Below are positions 36,618-44,701 of a stretch of 64,000 nucleotides of DNA, piece by piece. Position numbers and translations under genes: made by a program. The notes beneath the pieces were generated by a model. That model ran no database searches and was not told the DNA's origin. It saw only the letters and a list, made by a program, of their open reading frames with translations. Location of the stretch: NCBI GenBank assembly GCA_036389835.1, contig DASVWC010000052.1, positions 57,014 through 121,013 of the forward strand, in the 5' to 3' direction. How positions within the stretch are numbered: the stretch's first letter is position 1; each line of letters opens with the position of its first letter. The stretch is from AC-37 sp036389835 (GTDB taxonomy: Bacteria; Actinomycetota; Thermoleophilia; Solirubrobacterales; Thermoleophilaceae).

Positions 36618-36952
36618 CGCTCCACCACCGGCCGGACCTCGACGGCCCCGCCCTGACGCGCCGCCGGGATGCGGGCGGCGACCTCGATCGCCGCGTCGAG
36701 GTCGTCGGCCTCGAGCAGGTAGTAGCCGCCGAGCTCCTCCTTGATCTCGACGAACGGCCCGTCGGTCGTCAGCGCCTCGCCGTCCTTCACGCGCACCGTT
36801 GTGGCGGTCGAGGCCGGCTGGAGCTGGTTGTCGTGCCGCACGCCCGGGAGCTCGGCGATCGCCATGTACTCGCCGTAGATCGCCGTCTGCTCGTCCTCGG
36901 GGATCTCGTCCCAGCCGCTGCTGTCGGCGTAGATCAGGAGCATGTACTGCAT
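36614..36952 (-). CDS. YCII/DGPF-domain protein
   Basis: The 112-residue protein begins MQYMLLIYADSSGW and contains TTDGPFVEIKEELGGYYLLE, the DGPF signature, followed by AARIPAARQGGAVEVRPV. DGPF proteins usually sit beside ECF sigma factors of this type and may be part of their sensing or output. The start at ATG 36952 is chosen over 37009 because it matches the family. The TGA overlaps the CTG start of the sigma factor. Confidence 0.92.
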   Translation of the reverse strand: MQYMLLIYADSSGWDEIPEDEQTAIYGEYMAIAELPGVRHDNQLQPASTATTVRVKDGEALTTDGPFVEIKEELGGYYLLEADDLDAAIEVAARIPAARQGGAVEVRPVVER

Positions 36953-37024
36953 CGATTCGTCCCTTCTGTCGCTGGCCTGTCGATACCCAGACGAACGGGT
37001 CGGCCGCAAATGGACACCCTCGCT

Positions 37025-37705
37025 CTAGACCGGCGGCTCGCCGGGCCGGCCGCCGTCGTCGTGCGGCTCGCCGGGCTCGCCCTCGGGCGCGCTCCCGCCG
37101 CCGCCGTCCCCGGGCAGCGCGCCCTCCCCGTACCAGGTCCGCAGCCAGCGGCGCAGCGCCTCGAGGTCGCGCGTGTGCGACTCGAGGATCGCGCCGGCCA
37201 TGCGCTTCAGGCGCCGGTCGCCGCCGCGGTCCTGCTCCTCCTCGGCCATCGCGACCGCCTCCTCGAGGTGGCGGATCGTCAGCTCCATGAAGCGGTGGTC
37301 GAACGAGACGGCGTCGCGCAGCTCGCGCAGGTCGACGGGGTGGCGCGTCATCCGGGCGGCGCCCGGGTCGGCGTCCACGCCGCGCGCCAGCTCGCGCAGC
37401 TCGCTCGCGTCGCCGCGCCGCTCGGACGCCATCGCACGCGCGATCTTGCGCAGCTCGCGCCGCAGCGCGCGGTCGCGGCCGAGCTCGGCCATCGCGGCGG
37501 CCTCGTCCTCGTGCGGCACCATCGCGCGCACGAACGCCGCGTCGGTGGCGTTGGGCTCTCCGCCGCCGACCGCGCCGAGGCTCAGGCCGTCGCCACCGCC
37601 GCAGCCGGTCGCCGCGATCGCGAGCAGCGCGAGGGCGGCGGACGGCAGGCGCGCGAGTGCCACGCGCCGATCGTAGGCGAGATCGCGGCGATGACCGGTC
37701 GACAT
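37025..37705 (-). CDS. DUF305-family lipoprotein
   Basis: The product has a lipoprotein signal (LALLAIAATGC, lipobox Cys about residue 36) and two DUF305-like helix pairs: FVRAMVPHEDEAAAMAELG and FDHRFMELTIRHLEEAVAMAEEE. The His/Met pattern resembles the ferritin-like bundle of DUF305, which may bind copper. The C-terminus is Gly/Glu/Asp-rich and disordered. A start inside the ORF (VALARLPSAAL, near 37663) is equally possible. Confidence 0.85.
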   Translation of the reverse strand: MSTGHRRDLAYDRRVALARLPSAALALLAIAATGCGGGDGLSLGAVGGGEPNATDAAFVRAMVPHEDEAAAMAELGRDRALRRELRKIARAMASERRGDASELRELARGVDADPGAARMTRHPVDLRELRDAVSFDHRFMELTIRHLEEAVAMAEEEQDRGGDRRLKRMAGAILESHTRDLEALRRWLRTWYGEGALPGDGGGGSAPEGEPGEPHDDGGRPGEPPV

Positions 37706-37794
37706 GTCGCTGCGCTGAAGAGGTCTTGATCTGCGGCGACGTTCTGGATACGGTCCCCCGCGCCACGATCCTCCAACGTCGAAAGGGGCAGCGG

Positions 37795-38454
37795 ATGGGG
37801 CGGCAGGGGAACGACGTCGGTGAACGTCTGGGCGACGTGGGAGTCACCGTCCAGGTGTACGCCGAGGACCCGATTTCGCGTGAGGGGGTGCGGGGGCAGC
37901 TCAAGCTATGCGAGGGGCTGCACGTGGTGCCGGACGACGGCAGCGAGGCGCGCGTGCACGTGCTCGTGATCGACCGGCTCGACGAGGCCGGCGCCCGGAC
38001 GGTGCGGCGCTTTCGCATGCAGGGGGCCGACAAGATCGTGCTCGTGGTCTCCGACATCGACGACGCCGGGCTCATGTCGGCGGTCGCGGCGGGGGTCGGC
38101 GGGGTGGTGTGGCGCCACCAGGCGACGGTGGAGCGGCTCGCGAGCGCCGTGCACCTGGTCGCCGAGGGCGAGGCCGCGCTCCCGTCGGACGTGGTCGCAC
38201 GCCTGCTCACGACGGTCGGCCGGCTCCAGCAGCACGTGCTGGTGCCGAACGGGCTGACGCCGTCGGGCCTCAGCGATCGCGAGATCGAGGTGCTGCGACT
38301 GGTCGCGGAGGGCTGCGACACCGCTGAGATCGCCGGCCGCCTCTCCTACTCGGAGCGCACGATCAAGGGGATCCTCCACGACGTGAAGACGCGCCTGCAC
38401 CTGCGCAACCGCACGCACGCGGTCTCCTACGCGATGCGGGAGGGCCTGCTCTAG
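37795..38454 (+). CDS. LuxR/NarL-type response regulator, possible eCIS regulator
   Basis: The 219-residue protein starts at ATG 37795 (AAGGGGC site upstream) and has a receiver-like domain (VQVYAEDPISREGVRGQL, VLVIDRLDEAGA with a possible phospho-Asp). The LuxR helix-turn-helix follows (LSDREIEVLRLVAEGCDTAEIAGRLSYSERTIKGILHDVKTRLHLRNRTHAVSYA). The receiver is short and may be degenerate. No histidine kinase is nearby. It lies 114 bases upstream of the injection-system operon on the same strand. Confidence 0.88.
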   Translation: MGRQGNDVGERLGDVGVTVQVYAEDPISREGVRGQLKLCEGLHVVPDDGSEARVHVLVIDRLDEAGARTVRRFRMQGADKIVLVVSDIDDAGLMSAVAAGVGGVVWRHQATVERLASAVHLVAEGEAALPSDVVARLLTTVGRLQQHVLVPNGLTPSGLSDREIEVLRLVAEGCDTAEIAGRLSYSERTIKGILHDVKTRLHLRNRTHAVSYAMREGLL

Positions 38455-38534
38455 CGGGGCCGCGGCTTCCTGAACGGGCAGCGGATGCTGCACGCCTCTG
38501 CGCCCCCGCGGACGCGTGCGCGCATCTAGCGTGC

Positions 38535-38551
38535 GCGGACGAGTCGTCCGC
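38535..38551. promoter_or_regulatory. Perfect palindrome before the injection-system operon
   Basis: GCGGACGA-G-TCGTCCGC is a perfect 8-bp inverted repeat around one base, 17 bases before the ATG at 38569. Its position between the LuxR-type regulator and the first operon gene makes it a candidate operator. LuxR-type operators are often inverted repeats, so binding is an inference. Confidence 0.4.
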
Positions 38552-38568
38552 TACCGAAGGAAGCGCGT

Positions 38569-38946
38569 ATGGAGGAGTTCGACCAGGCGAGCGAGCCCGA
38601 TCCGAACGCGGAGCCGCAGCCGGACCCGGAGCCCGAGCCCGAGCAGCCGCAGGAGGAGGCGCCCCCGGCATTCCCGGCCGGCGAGGTCTCCCTTCCCGAC
38701 GGGTCGCCGATACCCAGCAGCGGCGAGGTCACGCTGTCCACGGAACCGGGCATCCAGAAGGTCGGCCCGTTCTGGTTCTGCTACCTGTGGAACGGCACCG
38801 CGTGGGGTCAGCTCGCGTTCTGGGCGCCGGGTCCGAACGAGGCCGCGCTGTCGGCGCAGCAGATCGTGCCGCTCCTCCAGGCGTGGGTGGATCGCGCCGG
38901 GTACAAGGGCGTGACCGTGGGGGTCAGGCCCGGGCGGTGCGGCTGA
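38569..38946 (+). CDS. Unknown protein leading the injection-system operon
   Basis: The 125-residue protein has an acidic Pro/Glu/Gln-rich N-terminus (residues 1-35, disordered). A folded part follows with PFWFCYLWNGTAWGQLAFWAPGPNEA and AQQIVPLLQAWVDRAGYKGVTVGVRP. It is Trp-rich and looks like a small alpha/beta domain. No standard eCIS component matches. A GAAGGAAG site precedes the ATG, and the next gene starts 8 bases on, so it is likely part of the operon. Confidence 0.7.
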   Translation: MEEFDQASEPDPNAEPQPDPEPEPEQPQEEAPPAFPAGEVSLPDGSPIPSSGEVTLSTEPGIQKVGPFWFCYLWNGTAWGQLAFWAPGPNEAALSAQQIVPLLQAWVDRAGYKGVTVGVRPGRCG

Positions 38947-38953
38947 GGCTCGC

Positions 38954-39808
38954 TTGATCGACGCGGTCGACAGCGCGCTCGAGAAGCTGCTGAAGCGCGA
39001 GCTCGGGCGCGGGGCCGACGTGAGCTTCGACCCGCCGGCCAAGGACTGGGTCGGCCGCGAGCGCAAGCGCGCGCTGCTCGACGTCCACCTCATCGAGGTG
39101 CGCGAGGACCCCGCGCTGCGGGCCGGCGGGCTCGAGCTCTCGCCGCCCACCGAGAACGGCGGGGCGCGCACCCGGCGCCCCGCGCCGCGCTGGTTCCGGC
39201 TGTCGTACTGGATCAGCGCCTGGGGACCCGACGCGGCGGCCGAGCACGGCGCGCTCGCGCAGGCGCTGGCCGCGCTCGCACGCTACGAGGCGCTGCCGGC
39301 GGACGTGCTCGACGGCGACCTCGCTCGGCTCGGGCTTCCGGTCAGGATGGAGGTGGGGATGCCGCCGGCGGGCGACGCGCACGTGGCGACCGTCTGGGCG
39401 TCGCTCGGGGTACCGCTGAGGGCGGCGGTGGCGCTCGACGTCACGGCCCCGCTCGAGGTGCCGCCGGCCGTGGAGGCCGGGCCCCCGGTCGTCGAGCGGC
39501 GGCTGCGGATGCACCCGCCCAAGCCGCCGCCGCCGCCGGGCAAGCAGGTGCCGCCGGGCATGCCCGCGGCGCTGGCCGCCCCGCCGGCGCCCGCGCCCGC
39601 GCCGGGCGCGGAGGCGAAGCCGGCCGACGCGAAGGCCGCGGACAAGGCCGACGGGAAGGCCGCGGACAAGGCCGCCGCGGCGAAGCCCGCCGAGAAGCCG
39701 GCCGCCGCGGAGCCCGCCCCCGAGCCGCCCGCCCCCGTGATCGAGGAGCTGCTGATCGCTCCCGATCCGGACGTGCCGCCGCGCCGGATCGAGCCCGACT
39801 CCGGCTAG
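38954..39808 (+). CDS. DUF4255/Pvc16-like eCIS terminator protein
   Basis: The 284-residue protein starts IDAVDSALEKLLKRELGRG, has RALLDVHLIEVREDPALR, PRWFRLSYWISAWGPDAAAEHGALAQALAALARYEALP and VWASLGVPLRAAVALDVTAPL. These are the Pvc16_N (DUF4255) features. In eCIS this protein caps or terminates the tube and sheath. The C-terminal 95 residues are Pro/Ala/Lys-rich and low-complexity. TTG at 38954 is the start. It leads into the sheath gene after 145 bases. Confidence 0.88.
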   Translation: MIDAVDSALEKLLKRELGRGADVSFDPPAKDWVGRERKRALLDVHLIEVREDPALRAGGLELSPPTENGGARTRRPAPRWFRLSYWISAWGPDAAAEHGALAQALAALARYEALPADVLDGDLARLGLPVRMEVGMPPAGDAHVATVWASLGVPLRAAVALDVTAPLEVPPAVEAGPPVVERRLRMHPPKPPPPPGKQVPPGMPAALAAPPAPAPAPGAEAKPADAKAADKADGKAADKAAAAKPAEKPAAAEPAPEPPAPVIEELLIAPDPDVPPRRIEPDSG

Positions 39809-39953
39809 GGCCGGCGACGGCAGGGCGGCCGCCGCGGCTGCCCGAAAGTGCAAAGACGCTCACCCCCACTGCCACACCCCGGGACCTGGCATCGGTGGCG
39901 CGCGTTCGCGAGCCTCCCGGGTTCACTCGCGACGAGCTACCAAGGGGCCGGAG

Positions 39954-41474
39954 ATGGCAACCACGTACTACACGCCGGGCGTCTACATCGAGGAGCAGCC
40001 GTCCGGCTCGCGGCCGATCCAGGGGGTCGGCACCGCGGTGGCCGGCTTCGTCGGTCGCACCGAGAAGGTCCCGGCGGACACGACCGGCCCGGTGCTCGTC
40101 TCGAACTGGACGCAGTTCAAGACCGCGTTCGGCGACCTCGCCGAGGGTCTCGTCCTGCCGTTCGCCGTGCAGGGGTTCTTCCAGAACGGCGGCGGAGCGG
40201 CCTACGTCGCCGGGGTGGGCGAGGGCGCGGCGCCGCGCCCGACGGTCGAGCTGCCGGGCACCGGCGAGGGCGCCGGCGCCGTGCTGCGCGTGACCGCGAG
40301 CGAGGCCGGGGCGGCCGGGCCCGCGATCTCCGTCGAGGTCACCGACCCCGCCGAGGGCAACGACCCGGCGGCCGCGTACACGCTGATCGTCCGCGCGGGC
40401 GGTCAGGAGGAGCGCCACGAGAACCTCCAGGTCAAGCGCGGCGCGCAGGGCGGGGCGGCCGCCGTCAGCGGGGCCTCGAAGCTCGTGGAGGTCGCGGACG
40501 CCGGCCGCGGCGGCGGCCGCCCGGCTAACGGCAAGTACGACCTCGCGGCGCCGCCTCCGTCGCCGGTCGACGCCGGCAGCTTCCTCGGGGACGCCACCGA
40601 GCGCACCGGCCTGGCCGGCCTCGGGACGATCGACGAGATCACGATGCTCGCCGTGCCCGACGCGGTAGTGCCCGCGGGCGAGGGCGGCGACGCCGACCTC
40701 GACCTCGTGAAGACCATCCAGGGTGCGCTCGTCGAGCAGGCCAAGACGCTGGGCGACCGCATGGCGATCCTCGACGCGCCCCCCGGCATGACCGTCCAGG
40801 AGGTCCTCGACTGGAAGAACGCCCAGCCGGGGATCGACAGCCCGTTCGCGGCGCTCTACTACCCCTGGATCGGGATCTACAACCCGGTCGGGAACCGGCC
40901 GGTGCTGCTGCCGCCGAGCGGCCACATGGCCGGTGTCTGGAGCCGCAGCGACGACACGCGCGGGGTCCACAAGGCGCCCGCGAACGAGCCGATCAGCGGG
41001 GCCCAGGAGCTCGAGCTCCAGGTCACCAGCACCGAGCAGGAGCTGCTGAACCCGCAGGGCATCAACGTGATCCGCTCCTTCCCGGGGCGCGGCATCCGCG
41101 TGTGGGGCGCGCGCACCGCCACGATCACCGACCGCGACTGGCAGTACATCAACGTCAGGCGGCTCTTCAACTACATCGAGGAGTCGATCTCCGAGGGCAC
41201 GCAGTGGGTCGTGTTCGAGCCGAACGACCAGGACCTCTGGGCGCGGATCGTCCGCACCGTCACGGCCTTCCTCACCAACACGTGGCGGAGCGGGGCGCTG
41301 TTCGGGCGGACCCCCGAGCAGGCGTTCTACGTCAAGTGCGACGAGGAGACCAACCCACCGGACGTCGTCGAGTCCGGGCAGGTCGTCATCGAGGTGGGCA
41401 TCGCGGCGGTCCGGCCCGCGGAGTTCGTCGTGTTCCGGATCGCGCAGCTCACCGGCGGCGCGCAGAGCGAGTAG
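39954..41474 (+). CDS. Contractile tail sheath protein (Afp2-4/Pvc2-4-like)
   Basis: The 506-residue sheath begins MATTYYTPGVYIEEQPSGSR and GVGTAVAGFVGRTEK, the classical sheath N-terminus. It ends with NPQGINVIRSFPGRGIRVWGARTA, WQYINVRRLFNYIEESISEGTQWVVFEPND and VIEVGIAAVRPAEFVVFRI, the conserved C-terminal sheath-subunit contact region. It polymerises around the tube and contracts to drive injection. A ribosome-binding site AAGGGG lies just upstream. A separate promoter could lie in the 145-base gap before it. Confidence 0.97.
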   Translation: MATTYYTPGVYIEEQPSGSRPIQGVGTAVAGFVGRTEKVPADTTGPVLVSNWTQFKTAFGDLAEGLVLPFAVQGFFQNGGGAAYVAGVGEGAAPRPTVELPGTGEGAGAVLRVTASEAGAAGPAISVEVTDPAEGNDPAAAYTLIVRAGGQEERHENLQVKRGAQGGAAAVSGASKLVEVADAGRGGGRPANGKYDLAAPPPSPVDAGSFLGDATERTGLAGLGTIDEITMLAVPDAVVPAGEGGDADLDLVKTIQGALVEQAKTLGDRMAILDAPPGMTVQEVLDWKNAQPGIDSPFAALYYPWIGIYNPVGNRPVLLPPSGHMAGVWSRSDDTRGVHKAPANEPISGAQELELQVTSTEQELLNPQGINVIRSFPGRGIRVWGARTATITDRDWQYINVRRLFNYIEESISEGTQWVVFEPNDQDLWARIVRTVTAFLTNTWRSGALFGRTPEQAFYVKCDEETNPPDVVESGQVVIEVGIAAVRPAEFVVFRIAQLTGGAQSE

Positions 41475-41486
41475 GAGGAGGCACCA

Positions 41487-41930
41487 ATGGCCCTGGCCAG
41501 CGGCGACGTCGTCGCCACCCGCCTGTTCGGCATCGAGATCGACGGCATCCAGATCGCGCAGTTCCGCGAGGTCTCGGGAGTCGTGAACTCGATCCAGCCG
41601 ATCGAGCATCGCGAGAACATCCCCGGCGGCAAGCAGGTGATCAAGAAGCTCCCCGGCCAGCAGGCCGCCGGCGAGATCACGCTGAAGCGCGGCAAGACCG
41701 GCGACAAGGCGCTGTGGGAGTGGTACAAGCAGGTCCGCGACGGTGACGTCGCCGGGGCGCGCCGCAACGGCTCCGTGATCCTCTACGACTACCAGCAGGG
41801 CGAGGTGGCGCGGTACAACTTCGTCAACGGCTGGCCGTCGAAGCTGAGCATCACCACCCTGGCGTCGCCGGCGAACGACGTGGTCGTCGAGGAGTGCGTG
41901 ATCACGCACGAGGGCGTGGAGCACGCGTGA
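41487..41930 (+). CDS. Inner tube protein 1a (Afp1/Pvc1-like)
   Basis: The 147-residue gp19-type tube protein shows FGIEIDGIQIAQFREVSGVVNSI, KLPGQQAAGEITLKRGKTGDKALWEWYKQVRDGDV and ISTLASP-like C-terminal strands ending in VIEECVI-type sequence. It assembles the hollow tube inside the sheath. It starts 12 bases after the sheath gene with a GGAGGAGG site. Confidence 0.97.
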   Translation: MALASGDVVATRLFGIEIDGIQIAQFREVSGVVNSIQPIEHRENIPGGKQVIKKLPGQQAAGEITLKRGKTGDKALWEWYKQVRDGDVAGARRNGSVILYDYQQGEVARYNFVNGWPSKLSITTLASPANDVVVEECVITHEGVEHA

Positions 41931-42322
41931 GCGCCACGGCTGCGACCGAGCTGCGCACGCGGTTCGAGTTCACGCTCCCGCACGGCTACGTCGACGACGC
42001 CGGGCGGGTGCACCGCGAGGGGGTCATGCGGCTCGCGACGGCGCGCGACGAGATCATGCCGCTGCGCGATCCGCGCGTGCGCGACCACGAGGCCTACCTG
42101 ACGGTGCTGCTGCTGGCCCGGGTGGTCGAGTCGCTGGGCGACGTCGACGCCATCACGCCCGCGGTGATCGAGGGGCTGTTCGCCGCCGACCTGGCCTATC
42201 TCCAGGAGCTGTACCGCCGGCTCAACCAGGGGGGGAACGCCCTCGTGACCGTGTGCTGTCCCGGTTGCGAGCGCGAGTTCTCGGTCGATCTGACCGGCGA
42301 TGCCTCGGGGGAATCACGGTGA
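41927..42322 (+). CDS. Small eCIS tail protein (assembly chaperone-like)
   Basis: The 131-residue product starts at GTG 41927, overlapping the tube stop (GTGA). It has a beta-rich N-terminus (FEFTLPHGYVDDAGRVHREGVMRLATARDE) and a helical middle (YLTVLLLARVVESLGDV), with VTVCCPGCEREF holding a possible zinc-binding C-C-x-x-C. The RLATARDEI motif and position resemble tail-assembly proteins in actinobacterial eCIS operons. The precise role is inferred. Confidence 0.75.
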   Translation: MSATAATELRTRFEFTLPHGYVDDAGRVHREGVMRLATARDEIMPLRDPRVRDHEAYLTVLLLARVVESLGDVDAITPAVIEGLFAADLAYLQELYRRLNQGGNALVTVCCPGCEREFSVDLTGDASGESR

Positions 42323-42474
42323 GCGACGGCGACGAGCTCTACGAGGAGCTCGCGTACGTCGCCTACCACCTGGGCTGGTCGCTCGACGCGGTGCTCGACC
42401 TCGAGCACGGCGACCGCCGTCGCTTCGCCGACGCGATCGACCGGCTGAACGCCCGCGCCGCGGGCGAGGCGTGA
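42319..42474 (+). CDS. DUF6760-like small eCIS protein
   Basis: The 51-residue product starts at GTG 42319 (GTGA overlap with the previous stop). It reads LYEELAYVAYHLGWSLDAVLDLEHGDRRRFADAID, the characteristic pattern of the small DUF6760 proteins found beside eCIS tube genes. It is probably a chaperone or structural adaptor. It would be missed by a minimum-length filter. Confidence 0.85.
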   Translation: MSDGDELYEELAYVAYHLGWSLDAVLDLEHGDRRRFADAIDRLNARAAGEA

Positions 42475-42475
42475 G

Positions 42476-44701
42476 ATGGAGCTGCCCGCCTGGCGTGAGC
42501 TCGCGCCGCTCGTACCGGCGCTCGCGCGCTCCGCGGGCGTGGCGGACGTGCCCGGCTTCGTGCCCGAGCTCGCCACGAGCCGGCTCACCGCGCTCGCCGA
42601 GCGCGCCGCGGTGGCGGCGGCGCCCGCGCTCGCCGAGCCGGTGCTCGGCGCCCTCCCGCTCGCGCCGCGCGTACACCCGGCCGATGACGCGGCGACGCAG
42701 CTCGAGCCCTCGGTCCACCGGCTGGCGACCGGGATCGAGCGCGGTGTCGGAGACTTTGCGCGCTCGGGCGCCGCGGGGCTGACCGAGCGACTCGGCGAGG
42801 CCGGCACCGGCGGCGCCCTCGGCGGCCTCCTGGAGCGTGGGCGCTCGGTGATCGGAGAGGCCGAGTCCGCGGCCGGCGACGCCCTTGGCCGCCTGGGCGG
42901 CGAAGCCGGCCGCCGCGCGCTCGAGGGCCTGGCCGGCGAGGCGGCCGAACGTGCGGCCGGCACCGCGGCGGCGGCCGCCGCCGGGGGGCTCGGCGAGGTG
43001 GAGGGAGCGGCGCGCCGTGGCCTCGGCGAGCTGGAGGGCATGGCGCGCGACCGGGTGGGCGATTTGGAGGGCATGGCCCGCGAGCGTGCCGGCGAGCTCG
43101 AGGGGGCGGCACGCGACCAGGTCGGCGAGCTGGAGGGAATGGCCCGCGATCGTGCCGAGGCGCTCGAGGGCATGGCCCGCGAGCGTGCCGGCGACCTCGA
43201 GGGGGTGGTGCGCGACCGCGCCGGTGAGATCGAGGGTCTCGCGCGCAGCGGCCTCGGCGATCTCGAAGGAGCCGCGCGCGAGCGTGCCGGCGACCTCGAG
43301 GGTCTCGCCCGCAGCGGCCTCGGCGATATCGAGAGTGCGGCGCGCGGCGGCCTCGGCGGCCTCGAAGGTGCGGCGCGCGGCGGGCTCGGCGAGCTGGAGA
43401 ACATCGCGCGCGGCGGGCTGGGCGACGCCGAGAGCGCCGCGAGGAGCGGCCTCGGCGGGGTCGAGGGCGCCGCGCGGCGCGGCCTCGAGGACGCCGCTGC
43501 GCGCGCCGCCCAGACGGCCTCCGGTGCGGAGGCCGCTGCGCGTGAGGCTCTGGGGAGGGTCGCCGGCCAGGCGGCGCGGGACCCCGCCGGCGCCCTTCGC
43601 GGGCTCGCCGGCGAGCTGCCCGAGATCGGCGAGGTGGTGCGCGAGGTGACCGACCCGGAGTCGGCCGCGCGGCGCGGCCTGGAGGCGCTGGCCGGCGGCG
43701 CGGGCGCGGGTCGCAGCGTGGGATCGCTGCTCTCGGCAGCCGAGCGGGCGGCGGCGGGTGCGCTCGGCGGACGCGGCGGAGCCGACGCGCTCGGCGCGCT
43801 CGGCGGCGCGGGCGGACCGCTCGGCGCGCTGGGCGCGCTCGCGGGCGAGGGCGGACCGCTCGGCGCGCTCGGCAGCGATCCGCTTGGCACGCTCGGCCGG
43901 CTCGCGGGCGAGGGGGGCCCGCTCAGCGGCGCGGGCGGACCGCTCGGCGCGCTCGGCAGCGACGCGCTCGGTGCGCTCGGCCAGCTGGCGGGCGCGGATG
44001 GCCCGCTCGGCGCACTCGCAGGTGAGGGCGGCCCGCTCGGTGCACTGACCGGTGAGGGCGGTCCGCTCGGCGCACTGACTGGTGAGGGTGGTCCGCTCGG
44101 CGCACTGACTGGTGAGGGTGGTCCGCTCGGCGCGCTCGGCCAGCTGGCGGGCGCGGATGGCCCGCTCGGCGGCGCGGGTGGCGCGCTCGGCGCCCTCGCG
44201 GGCGCGGGCGGCCCGCTCGGTGCGCTCGCCGGGGCCGGTCGCGACGCCGTCGGCGGGCTCGGCGACGCCGGCCCGCTGGCCGGCGCGGCCGCGGGGCTCC
44301 TTGGCGACGCCGCCGGCGGTCCGCTCGGCGGGCTCTTCGGCGCCGCCCCCCGGCGCGTGCGCGGGCCGGCCGCGGGCCGCGCGCCGGCGCTAGCCGGAGG
44401 CGCTCCGGCCGGCCGGCCCCTCGCGGGCGCGGCCGCCCATCCGGCGGGGGCCGCGGCCCTCCGCGCGCTCGGCGACGGCCCCCACGCGGGCGCACCCGCA
44501 GCCGCCGCACCCGCACCCGCCGTCCACGCGCCGGACACGGCCGGCGGAGCACCGGCGCCCACCGACGCCGACGGCGGGCAACCGCGCGGGCGCGAGCTCG
44601 ACGAGCTCGCCCGGCTCGTCGCCGACCGCGTCCGCACCCGGCTGCGCGCCGACCTGCTGATCGACCGCGAGCGCTCCGGGCGCCTCGCCGACGCATCGTG
44701 A
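42476..44701 (+). CDS. Repeat-rich eCIS protein, candidate tape measure
   Basis: The 741-residue product has a helical N-terminus (1-170) and then about fifteen 11-residue repeats of the form GLG(D/E)LEGxARx (residues 171-346). A Gly/Leu/Pro decapeptide array GGPLGALxGE follows (about 430-600), then an Ala/Pro-rich linker. The C-terminus RELDELARLVADRVRTRLR, followed by a DLLIDRERSG motif, resembles an eCIS anchor. It is Ala/Gly-rich with no Cys and almost no aromatic residues. Hendecad repeats form long helices, consistent with a tape measure inside the tube. No other candidate is present in the operon. A structural or cargo role is an alternative. Confidence 0.9.
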   Translation: MELPAWRELAPLVPALARSAGVADVPGFVPELATSRLTALAERAAVAAAPALAEPVLGALPLAPRVHPADDAATQLEPSVHRLATGIERGVGDFARSGAAGLTERLGEAGTGGALGGLLERGRSVIGEAESAAGDALGRLGGEAGRRALEGLAGEAAERAAGTAAAAAAGGLGEVEGAARRGLGELEGMARDRVGDLEGMARERAGELEGAARDQVGELEGMARDRAEALEGMARERAGDLEGVVRDRAGEIEGLARSGLGDLEGAARERAGDLEGLARSGLGDIESAARGGLGGLEGAARGGLGELENIARGGLGDAESAARSGLGGVEGAARRGLEDAAARAAQTASGAEAAAREALGRVAGQAARDPAGALRGLAGELPEIGEVVREVTDPESAARRGLEALAGGAGAGRSVGSLLSAAERAAAGALGGRGGADALGALGGAGGPLGALGALAGEGGPLGALGSDPLGTLGRLAGEGGPLSGAGGPLGALGSDALGALGQLAGADGPLGALAGEGGPLGALTGEGGPLGALTGEGGPLGALTGEGGPLGALGQLAGADGPLGGAGGALGALAGAGGPLGALAGAGRDAVGGLGDAGPLAGAAAGLLGDAAGGPLGGLFGAAPRRVRGPAAGRAPALAGGAPAGRPLAGAAAHPAGAAALRALGDGPHAGAPAAAAPAPAVHAPDTAGGAPAPTDADGGQPRGRELDELARLVADRVRTRLRADLLIDRERSGRLADAS
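42986..43513 (+). repeat. 33-bp in-frame tandem array (hendecad repeats)
   Basis: About fifteen degenerate 33-base units each encode an 11-residue helix module with an LEG or LES core and a basic or acidic flank. Units differ at DNA level but keep the frame, so the array is old and under protein-level constraint. Confidence 0.75.
43971..44170 (+). repeat. 30-bp minisatellite in the candidate tape-measure gene
   Basis: Units 44071-44100 and 44101-44130 are identical 30-mers (CGCACTGACTGGTGAGGGTG plus GTCCGCTCGG). 44041-44070 differs at three bases and 44011-44040 at a few more. A 39-base direct repeat at 43973 and 44132 (159 bases apart, in frame) brackets them. Such recent identity suggests copy number can change by slippage or recombination. 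Confidence 0.85.

Noticed and set aside
42986..44240. Possible CRISPR array
   Set aside because: Repeats are contiguous and in frame, with no unique spacers and no cas genes; they are protein-coding.
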